A stretch of 64,000 nt of DNA from an uncultured Methylophaga sp. GTDB lineage: Bacteria > Pseudomonadota > Gammaproteobacteria > Nitrosococcales > Methylophagaceae. Where the stretch lies: assembly GCA_913055695.1 (NCBI GenBank), contig CAJXKF010000005.1:1-64000 (forward strand). The letters run 5' to 3'. The first letter of the stretch is position 1; the number at the start of each line of letters is the position of its first letter. A model generated the notes under the pieces. The model saw only the letters and a list, made by a program, of their open reading frames with translations, made no database searches and was not told the origin of the DNA. A program made the position numbers and the translations under genes. Positions 43,500 to 51,691 of this stretch are shown here, in pieces.

Positions 43500-44570
43500 A
43501 TGGATATCAAAATCAATTTCCACTGGCAGATGATTCAGCATGGTGAGAAACACGATATCGATACGATTCTTTTTCAGTTACTGGAAGCCGTGCAGACATC
43601 GGGCTCGCTGAAAAAAGCCACCGACCGTCTGGGTGTGTCTTATCGCTTTGCCTGGGGACTGGTTAATAAGTGGGAATCACTGCTGAGTCATCCACTGGTC
43701 ATACTTGAACGGGGCCGTGGTGCGAGACTGACGGCAGCGGGCGAGAAGCTGATGCATGCTAACCGGCAACTGGCCGCCTCGTTCTCACCGGAACTCGATA
43801 ACTTTTCCACCCAGTTCAAACGCGAGTTTGAGGCGATTCTTAACCACAACCATGCTGAAGGTTTCAATATTTTTGCCAGTCATGGTCTGGCGGTCGGTGC
43901 CTTACGCGATTTAATCAATCAGCAGTCAGATTTCCAGCTGGATCTGCATTTCCACGGCAGCCTGGAAAGCCTGCGTGCGCTGCGCAAGCGAGATTGTCAT
44001 ATCGCCGGCTTTCATATCCCTGAGGGTGAACTGGGTCATAAGATGAAGCAGGATTATCTGGAATTCCTGAATGAAGACGCGCATCAGCTGATTTACGTCG
44101 TCAAACGTAATCAGGGTCTGATGGTCGCCAGTGGCAACCCCAAGCAAATCAGAAATATACAGTCACTGGCAGATGGCAAGCTGGCCTTTATCAACCGTCA
44201 GGCCGATTCCGGCACCCGCCTGTTATTTGATCAGCTACTGCAGGTTAATGGCGTAGCTGCCAGCATGATTCAGGGCTATCGACAGGAAGAATTTACTCAT
44301 ATGGCAGTGGCTGCCATGGTGGCCAGTGGCGCCGCCGATGTGGGCTTCGGCATTGCGCCGATGGCGGACAAGTTTCATCTCGACTTCATCCCGTTGGTTT
44401 GGGAACACTACTGTCTGGCGGTGCCGCATCAATTGATTGAGGATGATCGGGTAACCGAAATTATCTCGCTACTCAAAAGCCAGGCCTTCCACGACAACCT
44501 TGCTGGTTACTCCGGCTATGACACCGGGCGCTCCGGAGAAACCGCCAGTTTTAAGGAGATTTTCGGCTAA
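43500..44570 (+). CDS. ModE-like HTH regulator with substrate-binding domain
   Basis: A 356-residue transcription regulator. N-terminal winged HTH (about 18-95) of the ModE/LysR-like type: [21 protein letters not shown], split over residues 24-44, and [17 protein letters not shown]. The C-terminal part (about 115-345) is a PBP-like anion-sensing domain ([45 protein letters not shown]). Such proteins are proposed to sense molybdate or tungstate and control uptake and cofactor genes. Divergent from the porin-tupA pair, convergent with moaC (stops overlap by 3 bases). No ribosome site is apparent; the leader is AT-rich. Confidence 0.85.
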   Translation: MDIKINFHWQMIQHGEKHDIDTILFQLLEAVQTSGSLKKATDRLGVSYRFAWGLVNKWESLLSHPLVILERGRGARLTAAGEKLMHANRQLAASFSPELDNFSTQFKREFEAILNHNHAEGFNIFASHGLAVGALRDLINQQSDFQLDLHFHGSLESLRALRKRDCHIAGFHIPEGELGHKMKQDYLEFLNEDAHQLIYVVKRNQGLMVASGNPKQIRNIQSLADGKLAFINRQADSGTRLLFDQLLQVNGVAASMIQGYRQEEFTHMAVAAMVASGAADVGFGIAPMADKFHLDFIPLVWEHYCLAVPHQLIEDDRVTEIISLLKSQAFHDNLAGYSGYDTGRSGETASFKEIFG

Positions 44571-45043
44571 TCGCGCTGCCAGTGACCGCTTTTGCCACCG
44601 GCTTTTTCCAGCAGGCGGATATTGCTCATAACCATGCCGCGGTCTACCGCCTTGCACATGTCATAAATCGTCAGCAGGCAGACCTGAACCGCGGTCAGGG
44701 CTTCCATTTCCACACCGGTCTGACCGCTGGTGCCGACCAGAGCCTGACAGTGAACGGCAGACTGCTCCGCATCCAGTTCGAATTCGATTGAAACCTTGCT
44801 CAGGGCGAGCGGATGGCATAAGGGCACCAGATCCGAGGTTTTCTTGGCCGCCATAATGCCGGCGATTCTGGCGATGCCCAGCACATCCCCTTTTTTGTGG
44901 CCGCCCTGTTCAATCAGTGTGAAGGTTTCGGGCAGCATCGAAATCGTACCCGCCGCCACTGCAATGCGGTCAGTGACCGCTTTGCTACCGACATCAACCA
45001 TATGGGCTTCGCCGGCCTGATTAAAATGGGTTAAATCAGCCAT
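44567..45043 (-). CDS. moaC: Cyclic pyranopterin monophosphate synthase MoaC
   Basis: A 158-residue enzyme of molybdopterin synthesis that converts the MoaA product to cyclic pyranopterin monophosphate. Family motifs: [22 protein letters not shown], here residues 11-32, [11 protein letters not shown]-like [24 protein letters not shown] and [19 protein letters not shown] start at 45043 (MADLTHFNQ), giving the usual length; the frame continues upstream with no family likeness. Divergent from moaD by 48 bases. Mo or W cofactor is needed for formate dehydrogenases, useful in methylotrophy. Confidence 0.95.
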   Translation of the reverse strand: MADLTHFNQAGEAHMVDVGSKAVTDRIAVAAGTISMLPETFTLIEQGGHKKGDVLGIARIAGIMAAKKTSDLVPLCHPLALSKVSIEFELDAEQSAVHCQALVGTSGQTGVEMEALTAVQVCLLTIYDMCKAVDRGMVMSNIRLLEKAGGKSGHWQRD

Positions 45044-45091
45044 CGCAAGTGTTATCCTACTATTTTGAAATGTGCTGAAACAATCAACCAG

Positions 45092-45319
45092 ATGAGTATC
45101 CAAGTCAAATTTTTTGCCAGCCTGCGCGACAGGATCGGCAAGTCCGAAGTGGAATTGAGCGCTGCCAGAACCACCGGTGAAGCCTGGGATCAGGCCACTG
45201 ACAATGCACCGCGTCCGAATAATGTGCTGGTCGCCATCAATCTTGAATATGCCCGCTTCGATGACCCGGTCGAAGACGGTGATGAAGTGGCTTTCTTTCC
45301 GCCGGTGACCGGGGGCTGA
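45092..45319 (+). CDS. moaD: Molybdopterin synthase sulfur carrier MoaD
   Basis: A 75-residue ubiquitin-fold protein ending in the conserved Gly-Gly (PPVTGG), the site of thiocarboxylation that supplies sulfur to molybdopterin. N-terminal [16 protein letters not shown] is typical. The longer in-frame start at 45065 is rejected because family members begin here. Two bases before moaE; the pair forms the synthase heterotetramer. Confidence 0.93.
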   Translation: MSIQVKFFASLRDRIGKSEVELSAARTTGEAWDQATDNAPRPNNVLVAINLEYARFDDPVEDGDEVAFFPPVTGG

Positions 45320-45320
45320 G

Positions 45321-45776
45321 ATGAGCAGCTGGGTCAGTGAAAATGACATCGACCCGTGGCAGCTTATTGCTAGGCATCAGACCGAACTGAACCAGGCCGG
45401 TCGTTTCGGCGCCGTAGGCAGCTTTGTCGGCACTATGCGTGACTTCAGTGACCGTGAAGGCCTCAGCAAAATGCAGCTGGAACACTATCCGGCGATGACC
45501 GAACAATACCTGCAGAAACTGGAACAACAGGCACGGGAACAATGGCCGCTGCTGGATTGCCTTATCGTCCATCGCGTCGGCGATATCTACCCCGGCGATG
45601 CGATTGTGGTCATCGCCTGCTGGTCAGCACATCGGCGTGCGGCGCTCGATAGCTGTAACTGGCTTATCGAAGAACTCAAGTACCGCGCACCGTTCTGGAA
45701 GCGGGAATTCAGCCCGGAAGGGGCGCACTGGGTAGAAGAGAATACTGACGGTCACAGCCAAGGGAAAAAAACATGA
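45321..45776 (+). CDS. moaE: Molybdopterin synthase catalytic subunit MoaE
   Basis: A 151-residue partner of MoaD that forms molybdopterin dithiolene. Motifs [55 protein letters not shown] and the catalytic-Lys region [10 protein letters not shown] are intact. Overlaps the MAPEG gene by 4 bases. moaA, moaB, moeA are not in this window. Confidence 0.95.
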   Translation: MSSWVSENDIDPWQLIARHQTELNQAGRFGAVGSFVGTMRDFSDREGLSKMQLEHYPAMTEQYLQKLEQQAREQWPLLDCLIVHRVGDIYPGDAIVVIACWSAHRRAALDSCNWLIEELKYRAPFWKREFSPEGAHWVEENTDGHSQGKKT

Positions 45777-46165
45777 TTACTGCCTTATATGCCAGTCTTT
45801 GTGCTTTGTGGATAGTGAGACTCTCACTGCAGGTTATCAAGCTGCGTCGCCAGCACCGTGTCTCTATCGGTGATGATGGTCACCCGGATCTGCAGACCGC
45901 CATCCGGGTTCAGGGTAACGCCACTGAATACATTCCCATCACCCTGATTCTGATGATTATCCTGGAATGGTCCGGCGCGCCCTGGTGGCTGATTCACATT
46001 GCCGGTATCGCCCTGCTCACCGGTCGCTTTATTCATGCCACTGCCCTGCAACGCAATGATGGCGAACGACGGGTACTGGGCATGAAAATCACTTTTTATC
46101 TGATTATGGCGCTGTCTGCGCTCAATATTTTCTATCTGATTGCCGGTTATTTCTTTGCCGACTAA
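45773..46165 (+). CDS. MAPEG-family membrane protein
   Basis: A 130-residue inner-membrane protein with four helices and the MAPEG signature IRVQGNATEYIPI, the glutathione-binding region of this superfamily of membrane glutathione transferases. The substrate is unknown; glutathione-linked formaldehyde handling or detoxification is conceivable but not shown. Coupled to moaE by a 4-base overlap, probably for expression rather than function. Convergent with marC with no spacing. Confidence 0.85.
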   Translation: MITALYASLCALWIVRLSLQVIKLRRQHRVSIGDDGHPDLQTAIRVQGNATEYIPITLILMIILEWSGAPWWLIHIAGIALLTGRFIHATALQRNDGERRVLGMKITFYLIMALSALNIFYLIAGYFFAD

Positions 46166-46744
46166 CTAGCTAAGAAAGTCCCGCACACCAATCAGCATCA
46201 TATTGACAGCGACCAGGTTCAGCAGCAGCCCCATCAGCTTTTCCACCGCCCGGATGCCGCGCTCGCCCAGCCAGTCACTGAGCCTGCGACCGAGCAGGAA
46301 GATGACAAATGCCGTTACCAGCACCAGCAGCAAAGCCAGCAATAATTCGACCAGACTTGCTTGTTGCTGCGATCGCAGAATCATCACCGTGGTAATCGCC
46401 GATGGTCCTGCCAGACAGGGCACGGCAATCGGGAACAGGAAAGAATCGTGACTGTAATCGCCGGCAAACACATCCTTGGCCGACTGGAAAATCATCTTCA
46501 ACGAGATCAGAAACAAAATCACGCCACCGGCGACCATCAGGGAGGCCCGCTCGATACTGAGATAACCCAGCAAAGCCTCGCCGACCAGCGCAAACACCAC
46601 CAGCACCAGTAAAGCCAGAAAGGTCTCGCGCAGAATGGTTTTACGGTAATAGGATTTTTCGGCACCGCCGAGCACGGCCAGCACAAACGGCAGATTGCCG
46701 AAGGGGTCGATGACCAGAAACAACAATAAAGCGCTTTCAATCAT
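46166..46744 (-). CDS. MarC-family integral membrane protein
   Basis: A 192-residue protein with six predicted membrane helices. MarC/UPF0056 motifs: LFLVIDPFGNLPFVLAVLGG near the N-terminus, GGVILFLISLKMIFQ, FPIAVPCLAGPSAITTVM and LLLNLVAVNMMLIG. Despite the name, MarC members have no proven role in drug resistance. I start at 46744 (MIESALLLF); the upstream frame extension covers a repeat element and is not coding. Confidence 0.9.
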   Translation of the reverse strand: MIESALLLFLVIDPFGNLPFVLAVLGGAEKSYYRKTILRETFLALLVLVVFALVGEALLGYLSIERASLMVAGGVILFLISLKMIFQSAKDVFAGDYSHDSFLFPIAVPCLAGPSAITTVMILRSQQQASLVELLLALLLVLVTAFVIFLLGRRLSDWLGERGIRAVEKLMGLLLNLVAVNMMLIGVRDFLS

Positions 46745-46756
46745 AAAGACTGCCTT

Positions 46757-46880
46757 TGATGTTTCCCCTCGCCCCGGACCTCTCCGCGATAGGGAAAGGG
46801 AATAAGACGGTGCCAACCTGGATTGAGCCCGCCTCTCCTTCCCCCTCGATGGGGGAAGGCCGGGATGGGGGTGCGCACCC
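46757..46880. repeat. GC-rich palindromic intergenic repeat
   Basis: Block of two pieces with self-complementary character. The clearest is CCTTCCCCC (46837-46845) facing GGGGGAAGG (46851-46859) across TCGAT. Flanking text (CCCCTCGCCCCGGACCTCTC, GGGATGGGGGTGCGCACCC) is the kind of dispersed repeat many proteobacteria carry between genes. Copy number cannot be judged from one window. Confidence 0.5.
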
Positions 46881-46921
46881 AACCCGATTATAGCGCCGGT
46901 CTTTAAAACTGAGCGACTGAC

Positions 46922-48385
46922 TTAAAGCCCCAACTCATCCCAAATCGCATCAATCTTCGCCACAACAGCCGAATCGCGTTCAATCGGCCGTCCCCACTCA
47001 CGATCGGTTTCTCCCGGCATTTTATTAGTCGCATCCATGCCCATTTTGGAGCCCAGGCCTGATACCGGCGAGGCAAAATCCAGATAATCAATCGGCGTGT
47101 TTTCTACTAGGGTGGTATCCCGTACCGGGTCCATGCGGGTGGTAATCGCCCAGATCACATCCTGCCAGTCACGCACATTCACATCATCATCAACGACGAT
47201 CACGAATTTTGTATACATAAACTGCCGCAAAAACGACCACACCCCCATCATCACCCGTTTGGCATGACCGGGATACTGCTTCTTCATGCTCACCACCGCC
47301 ATGCGGTAGGAACAGCCTTCAGGCGGCAGATAGAAATCGACAATCTCCGGAAACTGCTTCTGCAGAATCGGCACAAACACCTCGTTCAGCGCCACGCCCA
47401 GAATCGCCGGTTCATCCGGTGGCCGCCCGGTATAAGTACTGTGATAAATCGGGTTCTGGCGCTGGGTAATGCGCTCAATGGTGAATACCGGGAAGCTGTC
47501 GACTTCATTGTAATAACCGGTGTGGTCGCCGTAAGGTCCTTCCTCTGCCATATCATCCGGGTAAATAAAGCCTTCCAGCACAATCTCGGCATTGGCCGGC
47601 ACCTGCAGATCATTGCCTATGCATTTAACCAGCTCTGTCTTGCTGCCACGCAACAGGCCGGCAAAGGCATATTCAGACAAGGTATCCGGCACCGGCGTCA
47701 CAGCACCGAGAATGGTGGCGGGATCACAGCCCAACACCACACTGACCGGAAACGGTTCGCCCGGATAAGTCTGCTGCCATTCCTTGAAATCCAGCGCGCC
47801 ACCACGATGCGATAACCAGCGCATGATCACGCGATTCTTGCCAATCACCTGCTGCCGGTAAATCCCGAGATTCTGCCGTTCCTTATGCGGCCCTCTGGTC
47901 ACCACCAGCCCCCAGGTAATCAGCGGCGCCGCATCTTCCGGCCAGCAGAGCTGAATCGGGTAATCAGCCAGATCAATCTCATCGCCTTCCAGAACCTGCT
48001 CCTGACAGGCCGCCTTTTTGACGACCTTCGGCCCCATATTCATCACCTGTCGGAAGATCGGCAATTTGCTCCAGGCATCCTTCATGCCCTTGGGCGGCTC
48101 AGGTTCTTTCAGAAAAGCCAGCAGCTTGCCTACCTCACGCAAGGCTTCGACTGACTCCTCGCCCATCCCCATCGCCACCCGTTTCGGCGTGCCAAACAGG
48201 TTCAGCAAAGCCGGCACCTTTGAGCCTTTGGGGTTTTCAAACAGCAGTGCCGGACCACCTGCGCGTAACACCCGGTCGGCGATTTCGGTCATTTCCAGAG
48301 CGGGATCGACTTCGGTGGTGATACGTTTAAGTTCGCCTTGTTTTTCCAGGCCGGAGATGAAGTCTCGGAGATCGGTGTATTTCAT
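46922..48385 (-). CDS. ubiD: UbiD 4-hydroxy-3-polyprenylbenzoate decarboxylase
   Basis: A 487-residue prenylated-FMN-dependent decarboxylase of ubiquinone synthesis. Motifs: [51 protein letters not shown] (prFMN contacts), [12 protein letters not shown] with the catalytic Glu, and [16 protein letters not shown]. Full length. The plus-strand sequence opposite shows no competing gene. Its partner UbiX is not seen. Confidence 0.95.
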   Translation of the reverse strand: MKYTDLRDFISGLEKQGELKRITTEVDPALEMTEIADRVLRAGGPALLFENPKGSKVPALLNLFGTPKRVAMGMGEESVEALREVGKLLAFLKEPEPPKGMKDAWSKLPIFRQVMNMGPKVVKKAACQEQVLEGDEIDLADYPIQLCWPEDAAPLITWGLVVTRGPHKERQNLGIYRQQVIGKNRVIMRWLSHRGGALDFKEWQQTYPGEPFPVSVVLGCDPATILGAVTPVPDTLSEYAFAGLLRGSKTELVKCIGNDLQVPANAEIVLEGFIYPDDMAEEGPYGDHTGYYNEVDSFPVFTIERITQRQNPIYHSTYTGRPPDEPAILGVALNEVFVPILQKQFPEIVDFYLPPEGCSYRMAVVSMKKQYPGHAKRVMMGVWSFLRQFMYTKFVIVVDDDVNVRDWQDVIWAITTRMDPVRDTTLVENTPIDYLDFASPVSGLGSKMGMDATNKMPGETDREWGRPIERDSAVVAKIDAIWDELGL

Positions 48386-48448
48386 TATTTAGTCTAAACA
48401 AAGGAGAATATTGGCTTAGGATATCTATGCACAATTACTGTTGGACTA

Positions 48449-49042
48449 TTAGCCTGCATTAATTTTTAATTGGGTAGAAAATATTGAGTTAGATATTGAT
48501 TCAAGTGAATGATTAATCTCAGCAATTCTTGATGTGCTGTAATTGTATTGTCCTTTCACTACCTTTACATCAGCATCCTTGATTGGATCTGCTGGTGTCG
48601 AAGTCAACAAGTTATTAAGCCCCCTCAACTCTTTCTGTAAGTTTTCAAGCTCTTTGTTCAGTGCTGGTTCAGTACCCAATATCAACCTCAGTTTAGTCTC
48701 AATCCCTTTTGTAAAAGAGTTAACGTAATATAATGATGCTCGACCATCTGCGATTTCAGACTGAAGCTTATCAATTGATTCTATTAGAGTTTTAAGTCGT
48801 TCAATTTTGAGGGTCTTCTCTGATGAATTTTTACTTCTGCTAGGCTCAAAAAGTAGTGAAATGCCTATAGCAAAAGCAGCGGTGACGACGATTGAAAGAG
48901 CATGAGTAGGACTGATGACTGGCTCAATCTTAATATGTGGAATATCTGTCATTTTCAACACAATTGCTAGAGAGACTATCACCAGAGTTAGTAAAACAAG
49001 TCTAAATAATCTGTTCAAAGTAACCATCGCTAACTGAACCAC
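48449..49042 (-). CDS. Membrane/coiled-coil protein of the GHKL-DUF4325 cassette
   Basis: About 197 residues, unrecognised. Two membrane helices (about 8-28 and 46-64) are followed by about 130 residues of charged, heptad-like helix (IERLKTLIESIDKLQ, LENLQKELRGLNNLL, INHSLESISNSIF), probably cytoplasmic. It is third in an AT-rich three-gene run; its GTG start shares one base with the preceding stop (TAGTG), so translation is coupled. An ATG at 49027 is also possible. By context it could be a membrane effector or anchor responding to the upstream ATPase/STAS-like pair; this is inference. Confidence 0.7.
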   Translation of the reverse strand: MVQLAMVTLNRLFRLVLLTLVIVSLAIVLKMTDIPHIKIEPVISPTHALSIVVTAAFAIGISLLFEPSRSKNSSEKTLKIERLKTLIESIDKLQSEIADGRASLYYVNSFTKGIETKLRLILGTEPALNKELENLQKELRGLNNLLTSTPADPIKDADVKVVKGQYNYSTSRIAEINHSLESISNSIFSTQLKINAG

Positions 49043-49398
49043 TAATCCTCTGTGATTTCTGCATCAGCCAAATAATCATTAATATCATCAACTAAATAAG
49101 GCTGCTCTTCAGAAACGACACTAATATGAGACATAATTTCCGCATGTGTTAGATTGTTATGCCGAATTAGACCTCCAAAGGCCTCTTCCAAAAAAGAGGT
49201 ACCGTATCCCGCTGTTCCATCCAACACAATCACTAATTTTGAATCATTTTCAATGCATGCTCGTAACTTTGGGTACAGATATTCTTTTCGAAATACCTCA
49301 CCAGAAAATTTCCCTTCAATTTCCATTCTTGGTCCTGGAGTTTTTGAGAATTCTTTAGCGACTACTAATTCAGTATTCAAAGTTTTCATTTGTAGCAT
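49042..49398 (-). CDS. STAS-like domain protein (DUF4325)
   Basis: A 118-residue small protein with the DUF4325 pattern: VVAKEFSKTPGPRM, FSGEVFRKEYL, LVIVLDGTAGYGTSFLEEAFGGL (residues about 73-95), then LIRHNNL. The fold is predicted to resemble STAS anti-anti-sigma domains. Overlaps the upstream GHKL gene by 29 bases; GGGAG five bases before 49398 supports this start. GHKL ATPase plus DUF4325 pairs occur in scattered bacteria and recall anti-sigma/anti-anti-sigma partner switches. The specific role is unknown. Confidence 0.8.
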   Translation of the reverse strand: MLQMKTLNTELVVAKEFSKTPGPRMEIEGKFSGEVFRKEYLYPKLRACIENDSKLVIVLDGTAGYGTSFLEEAFGGLIRHNNLTHAEIMSHISVVSEEQPYLVDDINDYLADAEITED

Positions 49399-50437
49399 CT
49401 AACTCCCAATAAACAAACGTGCCATGAAATGGCATTTCAAGTAACTCAAAAAGCCCCTTATTTACATCAGCGCTTACATCATTAGTGATGAATCGTAGGT
49501 TCCTAATTTGTTTTCTTTCACAGGCTTGTGCCACACCTGGCAGCCCCTTCCCTCGGTACTTTTTACCTGTAACAGTCTTGTGCAACTGACCACTCAGAAT
49601 CATACTCAGAAGTTCTGCGTTGTCATTAAAATGAAATAACTCGCTCAATTTTTCAGTTAAGTTTTTAAGCATGTTTTTTTGAGTCGGATTCTTCAAGTTC
49701 TCGAAGATACCAACACCAAAATCAACGAACGCAAAAGATACTGAATGATTAACCTCATCAAAGCTTACTGATAGCCACCAGTGCTTCTCGCCCAGTTTTT
49801 CAGCATCTGCATGATTATTAGTATTTTGCATCAGTTCGATGAGCGTTCGCTGAACTCCAGGACATCGTTTCTCATTTCCCCATATAAATTTAGAAGCTTG
49901 CTGAATCAATCTATCACCTAGCTCGGAGTCGACCTTTTTTTGAGCGTGCGTACAAATATTTCCACCATTCTCAGGGGAAATTTCGTAATAATCATTTTCA
50001 TCGTGATGTTTGAATAAATTACTAAAGAAACCTGAGTTAATTAGCTTTTTCTTGGCTTGTTTGTTTTCAGGTAATGTGCCGTCGAAATCTAGCCCCTTTG
50101 ATTTGAATTTAATCATCACTGAGAGCAAAACAACTATCGAACCATAGTCAATTTCATCAACTTGGTTTAGTACAACTAGAGTCTTCTCGTTGTTGTCATA
50201 TGCGCTTTTTAACTCTGCAATAAAAAAATTTACCGACTCAGTATTATTCAAAAGTGACAGATTATGTGGAGCAATAACCTTGGTAAAGTTTTTATATCTT
50301 TGAGCACGAGCCTTTTTCACTGATGCTAACTTTCTAGCCTCCAACCTTTTGAAATGAGTCCGCTTTCGCTTGGCTGCTTTTATATTTCTGGATTTTATCC
50401 AGTTAATGTAGCCCCTTTCCTTGTACCTTTTTTTCAT
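49370..50437 (-). CDS. GHKL-type ATP-binding protein, partner of DUF4325
   Basis: A 355-residue protein. The first 50 residues are strongly basic (KKRYKERGYINWIKSRN, KRKRTHFKRLEARK), suggesting nucleic-acid binding or membrane contact. A STAS-like or linker region (about 60-190) is followed by a GHKL ATPase fold (about 195-345): N box in LIELMQNTNNHADAE, G1 DFGVGIF and G2 GKGLPG, all intact. No histidine-kinase dimerisation domain. First gene of an AT-rich operon with DUF4325 and a membrane coiled-coil protein. It could be a partner-switch kinase or part of a defence module; neither is demonstrated. Confidence 0.78.
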   Translation of the reverse strand: MKKRYKERGYINWIKSRNIKAAKRKRTHFKRLEARKLASVKKARAQRYKNFTKVIAPHNLSLLNNTESVNFFIAELKSAYDNNEKTLVVLNQVDEIDYGSIVVLLSVMIKFKSKGLDFDGTLPENKQAKKKLINSGFFSNLFKHHDENDYYEISPENGGNICTHAQKKVDSELGDRLIQQASKFIWGNEKRCPGVQRTLIELMQNTNNHADAEKLGEKHWWLSVSFDEVNHSVSFAFVDFGVGIFENLKNPTQKNMLKNLTEKLSELFHFNDNAELLSMILSGQLHKTVTGKKYRGKGLPGVAQACERKQIRNLRFITNDVSADVNKGLFELLEMPFHGTFVYWELDATNENFEY

Positions 50438-50756
50438 ATTCCGTTGTTACTCTCTAGTTATAAGCTTTCCTGACTAACGAACCACAAAATCGAGGCTTAA
50501 CGTTGAAATTTAATCTCAAGATTGTAGCTGATTAAATTACACCAGCGAACTTTGAGTATGCTAGTGGGACCTCGCAATGAGAGAAAAGTAGGTTGGGCTG
50601 AATGCAATGAAGCCCAACATCCCCTTAAACACAACCGTTGGGCTTCGTACCTCAGCCCAACCTACCCAGAAAAATAATCACCTTGAGAAGTTTGATCCCA
50701 ATCCCCATCTTTACAATATAATGAAACTATTATGAATCAGTCATTTGGAGGTTGTT
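50438..50756. other. Gene-free stretch of 319 bases holding a palindromic repeat
   Basis: Between the divergent GHKL and zinc-finger genes I see no gene. It starts with an AT-rich portion (50438-50580) that should hold the cassette promoter, then the palindrome at 50588-50665, then the leader of the zinc-finger gene with GGAGG at 50747-50751. Confidence 0.7.
50588..50665. repeat. Long REP-like palindrome
   Basis: Outer arms GTAGGTTGGGCTGA (50588-50601) and TCAGCCCAACCTAC (50652-50665) are perfect 14-base inverses. Inner arms GAAGCCCAAC (50609-50618) and GTTGGGCTTC (50637-50646) are perfect 10-base inverses. The whole can fold into one extended hairpin. The sequence style is that of dispersed REP/MITE-like elements in gammaproteobacteria; copy number is unknown here. 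Confidence 0.8.
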
Positions 50757-51023
50757 ATGGCTGGAGGATGGTCCCGAGACGGGGCAGTACAAGATCAAAT
50801 TGATGCCAGTGTGGAAGATGCTGTCAGCGCCGTGCGCGGTCGTCTTCCCAAAGGCGAGAGTCTGAAATTCTGCGAAGAGTGTGAAAAAGCCATTCCGGAA
50901 GCGCGCCGTGAGGCGATTCCCGGTGTGCGTCTGTGCGTTCAATGTCAGGAAGAAGTCGACAAGGAAAACAAAGCATCCGGCCTGTTTAACCGCCGGGGCA
51001 GTAAGGACAGTCAACTTCGCTAA
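50757..51023 (+). CDS. DksA/TraR-type C4 zinc-finger protein (YbiI-like)
   Basis: An 88-residue small protein with CEEC and CVQC spaced 21 residues apart, forming a four-cysteine zinc finger as in the TraR/DksA C-terminal domain. It opens MAGGWSRDGAVQDQIDASV, the pattern of the YbiI group, and lacks DksA's long coiled coil, so direct RNA-polymerase regulation like DksA is not assured. GGAGG five bases upstream fixes the start at 50757. A terminator follows. Confidence 0.88.
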   Translation: MAGGWSRDGAVQDQIDASVEDAVSAVRGRLPKGESLKFCEECEKAIPEARREAIPGVRLCVQCQEEVDKENKASGLFNRRGSKDSQLR

Positions 51024-51038
51024 AAAGAGTTATCTCTG

Positions 51039-51063
51039 AAAAAGGGCACTTGCTGCCCTTTTT
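51039..51063 (+). terminator. Terminator after the zinc-finger gene
   Basis: AAAAAGGGCA / TGCCCTTTTT with a 5-base loop and T run, 15 bases after the stop. Confidence 0.85.
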
Positions 51064-51223
51064 TATTAGCTGCTGTGTCTGCCAGACTGCCGGTTTGCAA
51101 AGCCACGCTGGCATGATTGCAGTTAAGCAGATACAGTTCACAGGAAATTGATTCCGAACATCTTATGTTTCAGTATTAATACCCCGATGAAGGTATCGGG
51201 GCCCCAACACGAAAGGATATGCA

Positions 51224-51640
51224 ATGAAAAAATTATTATTACTCCTGCCTTTTGTTTTTGCCGCTCAGCAAGCTCTGGCGATTGATGCCGAGGTGCAGGA
51301 GAACTACAAAAAGCACTACAGCGAACAGATGAAACCCCTGGTAGTGAAAAAACTCAGCAGCGACAGACCGGACATGACCGCCAAGGCCATCCGCGCCGAA
51401 GCTGATGCCTATGTTGCCAAAATGGCCGAGTGCCAGATCAAGGGACTGGGTAATCTGCCAAAAGAATACCGTGACCAGGCGATTATGCCGGTGGCTGAAG
51501 GTGGCGATGTGGCTAACACCACCCGTGCGCTGAACCAGAAACTGAAAGAAGATATTGATGCAGGTCTGGTGACCAAGGACGATGTGATGGTAATGATTCA
51601 GACAGCACAGGAAAGCGTGCAAATCTGCATGAACTCATAA
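51224..51640 (+). CDS. Small periplasmic protein, function unknown
   Basis: A 138-residue protein with a clear Sec signal (MKKLLLLLPFVFAAQQALA, then IDAEVQ). The mature part is helical and charged with two Cys residues (AECQIKG and the near-terminal VQICMNS), which might form a disulfide. GAAAGGA precedes the ATG. No family recognised. It sits alone between terminators, so it is an independent transcript. Confidence 0.82.
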   Translation: MKKLLLLLPFVFAAQQALAIDAEVQENYKKHYSEQMKPLVVKKLSSDRPDMTAKAIRAEADAYVAKMAECQIKGLGNLPKEYRDQAIMPVAEGGDVANTTRALNQKLKEDIDAGLVTKDDVMVMIQTAQESVQICMNS

Positions 51641-51663
51641 TCCTGCTTTCTGCCAGCACAATA

Positions 51664-51686
51664 AAAAAGGGCCTTTCGGCCCTTTT
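51664..51686. terminator. Bidirectional terminator between the periplasmic protein and prlC
   Basis: AAAAAGGGCC / GGCCCTTTTT around a TTTC loop with flanking A and T runs, serving both convergent genes. Confidence 0.88.
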
Positions 51687-51691
51687 TTTGT

